A stretch of 64,000 nt of DNA from Dongia_B soli (GTDB lineage Bacteria; Pseudomonadota; Alphaproteobacteria; Dongiales; Dongiaceae), in contig NZ_JAXCLW010000002.1 in the NCBI RefSeq assembly GCF_034044715.1, positions 992,001 to 1,056,000 on the forward strand, given 5' to 3'. Position numbers and translations under genes: made by a program. Below the pieces are notes generated by a model that saw only the letters and a program-made list of their open reading frames with translations, searched no databases and had not been told where the DNA came from. Shown piece after piece: positions 17,445-26,059 of the stretch; the stretch's first letter is position 1; the number at the start of each line of letters is the position of its first letter.

Positions 17445-18563
17445 ATGAAATCCGGATTTCTGGCGGGCGCGATCCTCGCCGCCACCTTATTTGCTACGCC
17501 GGCCTTGGCCGAGGATATCAAGATCGCCATTGCCGGGCCGATGACCGGCGATCTCGCCGCTTTCGGCGATCAGCTACGCAAGGGCGCCGAAAAGGCCGTG
17601 CAGGACATCAACGCCTCGGGCGGCGTTCTCGGCAAGAAGCTCACGCTGGTCATGGGCGATGATCAATGCGACCCGAAACAGGCCGTGCAGGTCGCCAATG
17701 ATCTGGTCAACCAGAATGTGGCCATGGTGACCGGTCATTTCTGCTCCGGCGCCTCGATCCCTGCTTCCGACGTCTATGGCGAGGAAGGCATCATCCAGAT
17801 CACACCCTCCGCCACCAATCCGGCTTTGACCGATGAAGGTGCGGCCAAGGGCATCACGACCCTGTTCCGGACCTGCAGCCGCGACGACCGCCAAGGCGTC
17901 TTTGCCGGCAATTGGCTGGCCAACAAATATGCCGGCAAGAAAGTCGCGATCCTCGATGATAAATCGGCCTATGGCCAGGGTGTTGCCGACAACGTCGTCA
18001 AGAATATGGAAGCCGGCGGCCTGAAGCCGGCGATGCGGGAAACCTACACCCAGAAGCAACGCGATTTTTCGGCTTTGCTGTCGAAGCTGAAAGCCGCCGC
18101 CATCGATGCCGTTTTCATCGGCGGCTATTACAACGATATCGGCCTCATCGTCCGTCAGGCGCGCGATCAGGGATATCAGGGCCAGTTCATCGCCAGCGAC
18201 GCGGTGAACTCAGCCGAATTCTGGTCGATCTCCGGTCCCGCCGGTGAAGGCCTGATCTATCCGGATGCGGCCGCAGCCGTGAACGAGCCCTCGGCCCAGG
18301 ATGTCGTCAAGCGTTTCCGCGCCGATAATTACGAACCGGAAGGCTATACGCTCAACAGCTATGCCGCGATCCAGGCCTGGGCTGCCGCCGTCGTCAAAGC
18401 CGGCACTACGGATGGTGCCAAGGTCGCTGCCGCCTTGCGAAGCGGCAGCTATCCGACCGTCATCGGCAATCTCTCTTGGGACGCCAAAGGCGATCTGCAA
18501 GAGGTCCATTATGTCTGGTGGGGTTGGCATGGCGGCAAGGCCGTCGTGGAACCGAATACCTGA
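17445..18563 (+). CDS. Branched-chain amino acid-type ABC transporter substrate-binding protein
   Basis: 372-residue periplasmic binding protein of the LivJ/LivK class: signal peptide (residues 1-23, ending PALA), then the family opening IKIAIAGPMTGDLAAFGDQ. It shows the type I fold throughout (for example KKVAILDDKSAYGQGVADNV). No permease or ATPase genes accompany it here, so it must use components encoded elsewhere or serve as an extra receptor. Position behind the ureohydrolase suggests a guanidino compound or amino acid ligand. The gene ends before a strong terminator. Confidence 0.88.
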   Translation: MKSGFLAGAILAATLFATPALAEDIKIAIAGPMTGDLAAFGDQLRKGAEKAVQDINASGGVLGKKLTLVMGDDQCDPKQAVQVANDLVNQNVAMVTGHFCSGASIPASDVYGEEGIIQITPSATNPALTDEGAAKGITTLFRTCSRDDRQGVFAGNWLANKYAGKKVAILDDKSAYGQGVADNVVKNMEAGGLKPAMRETYTQKQRDFSALLSKLKAAAIDAVFIGGYYNDIGLIVRQARDQGYQGQFIASDAVNSAEFWSISGPAGEGLIYPDAAAAVNEPSAQDVVKRFRADNYEPEGYTLNSYAAIQAWAAAVVKAGTTDGAKVAAALRSGSYPTVIGNLSWDAKGDLQEVHYVWWGWHGGKAVVEPNT

Positions 18564-18610
18564 TAACCAACACGGGCGCTAACGCCTTACCATCATCTGT
18601 CTATCCTTCC

Positions 18611-18646
18611 CCGGCCGGACCCTTTGCGATTTCCGGCCGGTTTTTT
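18611..18646 (+). terminator. Intrinsic terminator after the binding protein gene
   Basis: Nine-base stem CCGGCCGGA (18611-18619) and TCCGGCCGG (18632-18640), loop of 12, then TTTTTT. It ends the ureohydrolase-binding protein operon. Confidence 0.85.
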
Positions 18647-18762
18647 ATGTATTTACCATGACCGGATGATCAAGAAATCGCTAGGTCGGGTCCGCTGGCG
18701 TTGAAAACCGACGGAATCTTGGCTAAGAACCGGCATTCCTTCCATTCTGGAGCTAAGAACCA

Positions 18763-19683
18763 ATGAAAATCACCCAGAAGGTCCGCAAGATCCTTGCCAA
18801 TTATGAAAGCGACAATCCCGGCACCAAGGCCAATCTCGCCCGTATCCTGATGCAGGGTAAGCTGGGCGGCACCGGCAAGCTGGTGATCCTGCCGGTCGAC
18901 CAGGGCTTCGAACACGGCCCGGCGCGCAGCTTCGCCCCCAATCCGGATGCCTATGACCCGCATTACCATTTCGATCTGGCGATCGAAGCCGGGCTCAGCG
19001 CCTATGCCGCCCCGCTTGGCATGATCGAAGCCGGCGCGGACACTTTTGCCGGAGCCATTCCCACCATCCTCAAGGTCAACAGCTCCAACAGCCTGGCCCG
19101 CGAAAAGGACCAGGCAGTGACCGGCACGGTGAACGACGCCCTGCGCCTCGGCTGCTCGGCCATCGGCTTCACCATCTATCCGGGCAGCGATTATGCCTTT
19201 GAGATGATGGAAGAGATCCGCGAGCTGGCGGAAGAAGCCAAGGCCGCCGGCCTTGCAGTAGTGGTCTGGTCCTATCCGCGTGGCGACGCCATTTCCAAGG
19301 ACGGCGAAACCGCGATGGATATCTGCGCCTATGCCGCCCATATGGCTGCTTTGCTCGGCGCCCATATCATCAAGGTGAAGCCGCCCACAGCTTTCCTGGA
19401 ACAGGCTGAAGCCAAGAAGGTCTATGAGAAGGAAAAGATCGATATCTCGACGATGGCGGCGCGTATCCGCCACGTCACCCAGGCCTGCTTCAACTGCCGC
19501 CGCATCGTCGTCTTCTCGGGCGGCGCCGCGAAGGATCTGAACGGCATCCTCGACGAAGTGCGCGGCATCCGTGACGGCGGTGGCAACGGTTCGATCATCG
19601 GCCGCAACACCTTCCAGCGTCCGCGCGCCGAAGCCCTTTCCATGCTCGATCAAATCATCAAGATCTATCAGGGCAAGGAGTAA
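18763..19683 (+). CDS. fbaB: Fructose-bisphosphate aldolase, class I (DhnA/FbaB type)
   Basis: 306-residue Schiff-base aldolase of glycolysis and gluconeogenesis, archaeal/DhnA type. The LPVDQGFEHGP block (about residues 43-53), the lysine-bearing HIIKVKPPTAF strand (about residue 203) and the phosphate-binding VVFSGGAAKD (about residue 246) are intact. The short decamer GCTAAGAACC occurs twice upstream, the second copy directly before the ATG. A ThiE-like gene follows almost directly. Confidence 0.94.
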   Translation: MKITQKVRKILANYESDNPGTKANLARILMQGKLGGTGKLVILPVDQGFEHGPARSFAPNPDAYDPHYHFDLAIEAGLSAYAAPLGMIEAGADTFAGAIPTILKVNSSNSLAREKDQAVTGTVNDALRLGCSAIGFTIYPGSDYAFEMMEEIRELAEEAKAAGLAVVVWSYPRGDAISKDGETAMDICAYAAHMAALLGAHIIKVKPPTAFLEQAEAKKVYEKEKIDISTMAARIRHVTQACFNCRRIVVFSGGAAKDLNGILDEVRGIRDGGGNGSIIGRNTFQRPRAEALSMLDQIIKIYQGKE

Positions 19684-19715
19684 CGGTCATCGCGACCGAT
19701 CTATCAGACTGTCGC

Positions 19716-20300
19716 TTGTATCTGACCACGCCGCCCGGTTTCCTGCCGGGCGGCGTTTCGCCGGATGAATTCTGCGATCTGCTCATCAAGGCGCTCACGA
19801 AAACCGAAGCTGCCGCTTTACTGGTAGATACCGGCACGGACGCGGCTGGCCTCGCCGCGCTTGAGAAACATCTCTTGCCGCGCCTCAAGCAGCGGGATTT
19901 CGCCTTGCTGCTGAAAGACCGGGTCGATCTCTTGAAAACGACCGATGCCGATGGCGTGCATCTCAGCGATCCGGCCCAGCTCAAGAACCTGCGGGGCAAG
20001 CTGGGCGATCTTTCCATCGGTGTCAGCAGCCCGCTGGAACGTCATGCGGCGATAATCTTCGCCGAAAGCGGCGCCGATTACATCGCTTTCGATCCCACCG
20101 ACAATCCCGATGAATGCGAAGCGATCATCCGCTGGTGGCACGAAATGATGACCGTGCCCAGCATCGTCCTCACCTCGACCCCCGAGGAAGCATCGCGCTT
20201 CGCCAAAGCCGGCGCCGATTTCATCGCCGTCAAAGCCGATATCTGGCAGCAGCCTGATCCCCTCGCCGCCTTGCGCGACATCGCCAAAGTGATCGGCTGA
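19716..20300 (+). CDS. Thiamine-phosphate synthase-like protein
   Basis: About 194 residues with the ThiE/TenI TIM-barrel pattern: LYLTTPPG opening, DGVHLSDPAQLKNLR (family substrate loop), AESGADYIAFDP, and a final phosphate-loop region AKAGADFIAVK. The start is uncertain. The TTG at 19716 would begin right at the first strand; the aldolase gene ends in AAGGAG-TAA and eight bases after that AAGGAG lies an in-frame ATC (19689), which would give the usual short N-terminal lead. Full ThiE function is not proved; some paralogues near fba are of unknown role. Confidence 0.78.
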   Translation: MYLTTPPGFLPGGVSPDEFCDLLIKALTKTEAAALLVDTGTDAAGLAALEKHLLPRLKQRDFALLLKDRVDLLKTTDADGVHLSDPAQLKNLRGKLGDLSIGVSSPLERHAAIIFAESGADYIAFDPTDNPDECEAIIRWWHEMMTVPSIVLTSTPEEASRFAKAGADFIAVKADIWQQPDPLAALRDIAKVIG

Positions 20301-20312
20301 ACCACACCGGGC

Positions 20313-21452
20313 TCACTCCAGCATCAGCTTTTCCTGGCGGTGTTTCAGGGATTGCGTGCCGACGATCTTGGCGATCCGGTGGCCGGCAATGACCAGCTTA
20401 TGCAGGCGTTTGGCCAGAACGAAGCCGTCATTGACGGCGACGATTTTGGTGCGGGCCACGGCAATATCGGCCATTGGATCGATGACATCGGCGATGTGGT
20501 CGCCGGCCTTCACCTTGTCGCCCAGAGCCACCTTATAGGCGAGGATGCCGGCAACGGGGGTTTGCACCACATCCGTAGCATCCAAAGACGTCGCCTCGCA
20601 AAGCAAGGCGGGCGCCTCGCCGGGATTGCCGTCAATCAAGCCGTGACGTTGCAGGAAGCGGAAAAGCGCTGCCGCATCCTTCGCGCCCAGCTCATCGGAA
20701 ACATCTGCCTGGCCGCGCAATTCGACGGTGGCGACGAAGCAAGGTGACGGGATCGGGAATTTCTCGCCCAAAGCCTGCCGCAGCTTGCTCCAGGCCATAT
20801 AGAAGGTTTCATCGAAACAGAAGCTGCCGGAATCGGCGCTGGTCAGGCAGGCCCGTGCCCCCAACTCGGCGGCAAGATCGGCATAGGCGGGCCAGTGCTC
20901 CGGCGGAATATAGATGTGCATCAGTGAATCGTCATCGCAATGAACGTCGAGGACGATATCTGCGTCATGGGCCAACCGCGCCAAACCAAGCTTCAATTGC
21001 TGCGTTTCGCCGAGCGCCTTCATTTCATCAAGGCGACGGCCGATTGCACGGCGGATGGTGGCGATATTGGCCGTCGCGTCCTGCGTCAGCTCGCTCTCGA
21101 CCCGTGCCGCCAGATCGCCGTAGAGATCGGGCCAATGGCGGTTGAAATTGCCGTCACCGACCAGGTCGTAGCGGCCGAGATGATAGCCGTTGACGACCTG
21201 TGCCAAACCGATCGGATTGGCTGCCGGCACCACCACGATCTCGCCAAGGATCTTGCCGTCCGTGGCCGCCTTATCCAAAAGGCCGAGGAGATGATGCACC
21301 GCCATCATGCCCGGAATTTCATCGGCATGCAGTGATGCCTGAATATAGGCCTTCGGGCGCGCTCCCCGCTTCCCGTAACGATGCACCGTCAGATGGCGTT
21401 GTGTGCCCGCACTGAAGCCCGCCAGATCGAGGCGCTCGACGATCTTATTCAT
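20313..21452 (-). CDS. Succinylglutamate desuccinylase/aspartoacylase family protein (M14-like)
   Basis: 379-residue zinc hydrolase of the AstE/AspA group. The zinc motif HADEIPG (about residues 43-49, with His and Glu) and the later LDVHCDDDSLMHIY block (His ligand, about residue 156) are visible. The C-terminal part (from about residue 290) looks like a small biotinyl/lipoyl-type beta domain (VAGILAYKVALGDKVKAGDHIADV), common in this subfamily. It acts on an N-acyl amino acid or similar; the substrate is unknown. The start at 21452 follows a GGGAG site. Confidence 0.85.
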   Translation of the reverse strand: MNKIVERLDLAGFSAGTQRHLTVHRYGKRGARPKAYIQASLHADEIPGMMAVHHLLGLLDKAATDGKILGEIVVVPAANPIGLAQVVNGYHLGRYDLVGDGNFNRHWPDLYGDLAARVESELTQDATANIATIRRAIGRRLDEMKALGETQQLKLGLARLAHDADIVLDVHCDDDSLMHIYIPPEHWPAYADLAAELGARACLTSADSGSFCFDETFYMAWSKLRQALGEKFPIPSPCFVATVELRGQADVSDELGAKDAAALFRFLQRHGLIDGNPGEAPALLCEATSLDATDVVQTPVAGILAYKVALGDKVKAGDHIADVIDPMADIAVARTKIVAVNDGFVLAKRLHKLVIAGHRIAKIVGTQSLKHRQEKLMLE

Positions 21453-21667
21453 GACCGCTCCCTTTGTGTCTCCCATCCCACTATTTAACATTCGTTCAGA
21501 GAGGGAGGAAGTAATTCCGCGGTTATCTCGGAAGAAGCCTTAGGTCATTAAGCCGCGGGATGAATTCTGCGCTCGCGATTGGCAGTGCCGGATGTTAGCT
21601 TGAAAGCGGTGATTCTTATTCAAAATGCGCCATTGCAAGACAGCCCCCGCATAACAAACCAGCGTGA

Positions 21668-22600
21668 ATGATGGTCCGAGTCAGCAATTTCCCACGCGTC
21701 AGTTTCGAATTCTTTCCGCCCAAGACCCCGCCGATGGCGGAACAGCTCTGGGCCACCATCCGCGCCTTGGAGCCATTGCATCCGCTATTCGTCTCGGTCA
21801 CCTACGGCGCCGGCGGGACGACGCGCGATACCACGTTCTCTACCGTCCGGCGGATCGCCGAAGAGACTTCGTTGCATCCGGCGGCGCATCTGACCTGTAT
21901 CGGCCATAGCCGCGGCGAGATCGACGATCTGCTGCGGCAATATTGGGATGCCGGCATCCGCCATATCGTTGCCTTGCGCGGCGATCCACCGCCGGGTGAG
22001 AGCTATCAGCCCCATCCCGACGGTTATGCCTATGCCGCCGATCTCATCGCCGGCATCAAGCGCATCGCCGATTTCGAGGTGAGCGCCGCCGCTTTTCCGG
22101 AATCACATCCACAGGCGCAATCGAGCGATGCCGATCTTGAGAACCTGAAACGGAAATTCGATGCCGGCGCCGACCGCGCCATCACCCAGTACTTCTTCAA
22201 CAACCACGTCTTCCTGACCTTCCTCGACCGGGCCCGGCGGGCCGGAATCGACAATGCCATCGTGCCCGGCATCCTGCCGGTGACCGGCTATGCGCAGGTG
22301 GTCAAGTTCTCGAAGATGTGCGGCGCCTCGGTGCCGTCCTGGCTGCATGATCTGTTTGACGGGCTGGATGACGATCCCGAAACCCGGAAACTGGTCGCCG
22401 CCATGGTGGCGACGGAGCAATGTCGTGCCCTCATGGCGGATGGCATCGACCAGTTTCATTTCTATACGTTGAATCGCGCCGATCTCATCATTGGCATCTG
22501 CCGCCGGATGGGGTTGAAACCTGCACCGGCCGCCGGCATCCGCGCCAGTCTCTCCTCCGGCACCCCGCCAGTCCAGCGCGACCCGCAGATGCCCGATTAA
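21668..22600 (+). CDS. metF: Methylenetetrahydrofolate reductase
   Basis: 310-residue FAD enzyme that makes 5-methyl-THF for methionine synthesis. The family opening VSFEFFPPKTPPM, the VTYGAGGTTRD motif, LTCIGHSR, and IVPGILPVTGY are present in order. Length is normal. Two adjacent ATG codons (21668, 21671) could start it. The 176-base leader holds no riboswitch that I recognise. A CPT-like kinase gene starts 13 bases downstream. Confidence 0.95.
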   Translation: MMVRVSNFPRVSFEFFPPKTPPMAEQLWATIRALEPLHPLFVSVTYGAGGTTRDTTFSTVRRIAEETSLHPAAHLTCIGHSRGEIDDLLRQYWDAGIRHIVALRGDPPPGESYQPHPDGYAYAADLIAGIKRIADFEVSAAAFPESHPQAQSSDADLENLKRKFDAGADRAITQYFFNNHVFLTFLDRARRAGIDNAIVPGILPVTGYAQVVKFSKMCGASVPSWLHDLFDGLDDDPETRKLVAAMVATEQCRALMADGIDQFHFYTLNRADLIIGICRRMGLKPAPAAGIRASLSSGTPPVQRDPQMPD

Positions 22601-22613
22601 GGATTTCCCTCCC

Positions 22614-23171
22614 ATGAATAAACCGGCCAGGATCGTCCTGCTCAATGGCGTGGGCAGTGTCGGCAAGACCTCGATCGCAAAAGCCTTGCAGACCATCACC
22701 CGCGAGACCTTCCTGCATGTCCAGATGGATGTCTTTTTGGAGATGCTGCCCGAGGGGAAGCTGAACGATCCTGATTGCTTTACCTTTGAAAGCCATCTTG
22801 AAAACGGCAAGCCGTCGGTCGTGATCCGCTCGGGGCCCACCGGCAACAGGCTGATGCGCGGCATGCGCCAAGCCATCGCCGCTATGGCCCGACAGGGCAA
22901 CGATCTGATCGTTGACGATGTCCTGTTGGGAAATGACGCCGCGCATTACGCGGAGATCCTCGCCGCTTTCGAGGTCTTCCGGGTCGGCGTCTTCGCGCCG
23001 CTGGATGTGCTGGAAGCGCGGGAGCGCCAGCGCGGCGACCGGCTGATCGGCCTGGCACGATGGCAATATGACCGGGTCCACCAGGGCATCGCCTATGACC
23101 TGGAGATCGATGCCAGCCGGGCGACGCCGCTGGATTGCGCCCGGCGGATCAAGGAGCGGCTTTCGCTGTAA
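22614..23171 (+). CDS. Chloramphenicol phosphotransferase-like kinase
   Basis: 185-residue P-loop protein. Walker A GVGSVGKTS lies at residues 12-20 and a CPT-type DDVLLG block near residue 102. The GERxR-like ERQRGDRLIGLA region matches the family lid. Known members phosphorylate chloramphenicol; most homologues are of unknown substrate, so resistance should not be assumed. It is 13 bases behind metF and perhaps cotranscribed. Confidence 0.75.
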   Translation: MNKPARIVLLNGVGSVGKTSIAKALQTITRETFLHVQMDVFLEMLPEGKLNDPDCFTFESHLENGKPSVVIRSGPTGNRLMRGMRQAIAAMARQGNDLIVDDVLLGNDAAHYAEILAAFEVFRVGVFAPLDVLEARERQRGDRLIGLARWQYDRVHQGIAYDLEIDASRATPLDCARRIKERLSL

Positions 23172-23204
23172 GAAGTCGTCGCCCCCAGTCATCGGTCGCT
23201 CCGA

Positions 23205-23335
23205 TGGACCCTCGGGTCAAGCCCGAGTGTGACAGCGAGTTTAGTCTGACGTTGTGCGAATTGTTGACGGCAATGCGGTCACCGCACGGCTCGAGCAACA
23301 TAAGGTTGTCACCCTCGGGCTTGACCTGAGGATCC
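23205..23335. repeat. Palindromic intergenic repeat pair, copy 1
   Basis: Two copies of a short palindromic unit in opposite orientation: 23205-23234 (core CCCTCGGGTCAAGCCCGAG) and 23306-23335 (core CCCTCGGGCTTGACCTGAGG), about 70 bases apart. Each unit is bounded by a TGTGACA/TTGTCAC end. The same arrangement recurs at 41931-42075, so this is a dispersed element family of the genome. No coding sequence lies inside. Confidence 0.75.
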
Positions 23336-23355
23336 TTGGCAGCAACTGCACAACT

Positions 23356-23901
23356 TCAAGCCAATTTCAGCAGATATTGGACTTCGCTCGACCGGCTGAG
23401 ATCGTTGACGAGCCGCTCGCCAGGCATGCGCTTGAAGCCGAGTTTCTCATAGAAGCGATGGGCGGATTGGAAGCGGGTATCGGTCCAGAGCTCGATGAAC
23501 CGGGCGCCGCGGCCATGGGCTTCGGCCAGGGCAATCTCGAACATTCGCGCAGCCAGGCCGCTGCCCCGCTGGTCGTACCGCAGGCAGACCTTCTGCAATT
23601 CGACGCCGCCCGCCTTCTCCGCCGGCAGAAAACCGAAAGTGCCGACGACCTCCCCCTCCCGTTCGGCGATCCAGAGCTTGCCTTTATCAGCGGCGAAATA
23701 ACTGGCCGGCTTTTTCAGCTCCGGCAATTCATTTTCCAGATCGAAAATACAGCCTGGATATTCGGCATAGGTTGCGCGGATCACCTCGATGATCCCGGCG
23801 GCATCGCTGTCGCGCGCTTCGCGGATGGTTGCCTCGCCTAGTCCCACGATGCCGTTGATCGCGGCATCGGCTTCAAGATGTTGACCGATATGTTCCAGCA
23901 T
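23356..23901 (-). CDS. GNAT family N-acetyltransferase
   Basis: 181 residues from the chosen start. The GNAT core begins at ATIREARDSDAAGI; the acetyl-CoA loop region is QRGSGLAARMFE (about residue 128) and the final FYEKLGFKRMPGERL is typical. The ATG at 23901 has GGGGGGA seven bases upstream. An earlier ATG at 23970 sits in the loop of a perfect hairpin and its extra 23 residues look non-family, so it is disfavoured. Substrate unknown. Confidence 0.82.
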   Translation of the reverse strand: MLEHIGQHLEADAAINGIVGLGEATIREARDSDAAGIIEVIRATYAEYPGCIFDLENELPELKKPASYFAADKGKLWIAEREGEVVGTFGFLPAEKAGGVELQKVCLRYDQRGSGLAARMFEIALAEAHGRGARFIELWTDTRFQSAHRFYEKLGFKRMPGERLVNDLSRSSEVQYLLKLA

Positions 23902-23947
23902 CGCCGATCCCCCCAGATCGCGAGGCGTATCATTGTCGAGTTGATGG

Positions 23948-23986
23948 AACTTGGCAATCTCCTTCAGCATAGGAGATTGCCAAGTT
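23948..23986. repeat. Perfect 16-base inverted repeat, 7-base loop
   Basis: AACTTGGCAATCTCCT (23948-23963) and its exact complement AGGAGATTGCCAAGTT (23971-23986) flank the loop TCAGCAT. It lies between two leftward genes, 4 bases after the stop of the 81-residue gene and 47 bases before the chosen GNAT start. There is no T-run on the minus strand, so it may be a processing or attenuation hairpin rather than a simple terminator. Confidence 0.8.
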
Positions 23987-23990
23987 TTCC

Positions 23991-24236
23991 TTAATGGGCC
24001 GGCGGCGGTTTGTTTGCGGCCGTCGCCTCGACATCGTGATCATTGGGCTGCTTGACGACACCCAGCATCGCCACACCACCGCCGAAGATGGCGATGCGCA
24101 TCACCGACGCCGCGGGCGTGGCAGCTTTCTCTACAAGTCGGACCGACGGCCAGCGCTTGGGTCCTCGCAAAGGCGCGTTGTCATTGGCAGATTTGGCCGC
24201 GATCTTTCTGAACGCCGACAGATCATGCATTTTCAT
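23991..24236 (-). CDS. Small hypothetical protein, 81 residues
   Basis: The start at 24236 (MKMHDLSAFRK) follows AAAGGAG with good spacing; an upstream in-frame ATG at 24260 lacks one. The N-terminal half is basic; a hydrophobic stretch MRIAIFGGGVAMLGVV (about residues 46-61) could be one membrane segment. No family recognised. It lies between an ABC exporter gene (33 bases upstream) and the hairpin before the GNAT gene, all leftward. Confidence 0.6.
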   Translation of the reverse strand: MKMHDLSAFRKIAAKSANDNAPLRGPKRWPSVRLVEKAATPAASVMRIAIFGGGVAMLGVVKQPNDHDVEATAANKPPPAH

Positions 24237-24268
24237 TGTCTTCTCCTTTCTATTCGACACCCGACTTG

Positions 24269-26059
24269 TTAAGCATCGACCAGGCCGAGCACCTGACGGT
24301 CGAACAGCCGCCGATAGGTGCCGTTCGGCCGCTGGATCAGGCTTCGGTGATCACCCTCCTCGATGATGCGCCCCCGTTCGAAGATCAGGATTCGCTTCAG
24401 CGAGCGGACCGTAGATAGCCGGTGGGCGATGACGATCGCCGTCCGTCCCTCGATCAGACGCTCCGTCGCTTCCTGGATCATCGCTTCGGATTCCGAATCC
24501 AGGCTCGATGTCGCTTCGTCGAGGATCAGGATCGGCGCATCGGCCAGGAAGGCCCGGGCTAAAGCCACACGTTGCCGTTCGCCACCCGACAGCTTCACGC
24601 CCCGCTCGCCGACCAACGTGCCGTAGCCGCCCGGCAACCGCATGATGAAGTCATGGGCATTGGCCAGCTTCGCCGCCTTTTCGATCTCCGCCATCGTTGC
24701 TTTCGGCCGGGCATAGGCGATGTTCTCGGCCAGCGACCGATGGAACAGGATCGGTTCCTGCTGGACGATGGCGATCTGCGAGCGCAGGCTCGCCTGGGCG
24801 CAGGAAGCCACGTTCTGGCCGTCGATCCGGATTTCCCCGCCATTGATGTCATGCAGCCGCTGGATCAGCTTGACGAAGGTGGTCTTGCCGGAACCGGAAA
24901 GCCCCACCAGTCCGACCTTCTCGCCCGCCGCGATCGTCACCGACAGGTCTGTGTAAAGCGGCTGCTCATGGCCAAGATAATGGAAGCACACCCGGTCGAA
25001 CTCGATCCGCCCGTCCTCGATGAGGATCGGCCTGGCATCTGGCAGGTCGATGATGCCGAGCGGCTCGCCGTGGATGGCGACCAGCTCTTCCATATCGTTC
25101 ACCGACCGCTGCAGGTCTCGGATATGCACACCGATATCCCGCAGATAGCCGTGAACGACGAAATAGGTGGTGAGCACATAGGCGACATCGCCCGGCGTCG
25201 CCTGCCCATCCAGCCACAGCCAGATCGCGACACCGATCACCGCCGTGCGCAGGACCAGCAAGGCGATGAGCTGTGCCGTGCCGTTATTGGTCGCCCGCAT
25301 CCAGGTCCGGTGGGTGCGCCGCCGCCATTTGGTCACCACCCGTGCCAGGCGGTCGTCTTCGCGCGTTTCGGCGCCGAAAGCCTTGACCACGGCATTGCAG
25401 CTGACGGCATCGGCCAGGGCACCGCCCGTCCTGGTATCCCAGGCATTGGAGATGCGCGCGGCCGGCCCGACATAGCCGATCGACAAACCGGCCGTCAGCA
25501 GTACGAAGCCGAAGGAGCCGATGAAGACCACCGCCCCCATCAATGGCCAATGGAGGCCCAGCAGCACGGTCGATCCCAACAGCACCACCAGCGATGGCAG
25601 CATCGCGATCAGCAAAGTATCGTCGAGCTGGTCGATCGCCCACATGCCGCGCGTCACCTTGCGCACCACCGAGCCGGCAAAGGTATTGGCATGCCAGTCC
25701 GTGGCGAAACGCTGCACGCGCCAGAAGGCTTCCTGCGCTACTTCCGACATGATGCGCAAGGTCATGCGGACGATGCCCATGAAGGCCAGATGCCGCAGGA
25801 TCAGCATGATCGCGCCCAGCAGGATCATGATGCCGAGCGCCCGCACCGCGCGGTCCAATGCAGACGCGCGGTCGCTCGCAGTGATCGCATCGATCAACTG
25901 GCCGGCATAGACCGGCACCAGCACTTCGGCCAGCGTCGAGAAAATGACGGCAATCGCAATGGCCCAGGCCAACCGCGACTGGCGGCGCCAATAGCCGAAA
26001 GTGAAACCAAGGACGTTACGGAATGGCACCGCACGCCGGCGAAAATCGGAAAAAATCAT
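24269..26059 (-). CDS. ABC exporter, fused permease and ATP-binding protein
   Basis: 596-residue half-transporter of the lipid/multidrug exporter type. Six transmembrane helices occupy about residues 25-310; the nucleotide-binding domain has Walker A GLSGSGKTT, Q-loop VQQEPILF, signature KLSGGERQRVALA and Walker B ILILDEATSSLDSE. The start MIFSDF at 26059 is preferred; an in-frame ATG at 26098 adds 13 residues. A structured leader with a tiny ORF lies upstream (26060-26404). The substrate is unknown. Confidence 0.9.
   Translation of the reverse strand: MIFSDFRRRAVPFRNVLGFTFGYWRRQSRLAWAIAIAVIFSTLAEVLVPVYAGQLIDAITASDRASALDRAVRALGIMILLGAIMLILRHLAFMGIVRMTLRIMSEVAQEAFWRVQRFATDWHANTFAGSVVRKVTRGMWAIDQLDDTLLIAMLPSLVVLLGSTVLLGLHWPLMGAVVFIGSFGFVLLTAGLSIGYVGPAARISNAWDTRTGGALADAVSCNAVVKAFGAETREDDRLARVVTKWRRRTHRTWMRATNNGTAQLIALLVLRTAVIGVAIWLWLDGQATPGDVAYVLTTYFVVHGYLRDIGVHIRDLQRSVNDMEELVAIHGEPLGIIDLPDARPILIEDGRIEFDRVCFHYLGHEQPLYTDLSVTIAAGEKVGLVGLSGSGKTTFVKLIQRLHDINGGEIRIDGQNVASCAQASLRSQIAIVQQEPILFHRSLAENIAYARPKATMAEIEKAAKLANAHDFIMRLPGGYGTLVGERGVKLSGGERQRVALARAFLADAPILILDEATSSLDSESEAMIQEATERLIEGRTAIVIAHRLSTVRSLKRILIFERGRIIEEGDHRSLIQRPNGTYRRLFDRQVLGLVDA

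Noticed and set aside
21492..21667. SAM or SAH riboswitch upstream of metF
   Set aside because: No conserved core of SAM-II, SAM/SAH or SAH switches could be found in the 176-base leader.
22614..23171. True chloramphenicol resistance gene
   Set aside because: P-loop and lid fit the CPT superfamily, but most homologues are not resistance enzymes and the context (metF) gives no support.
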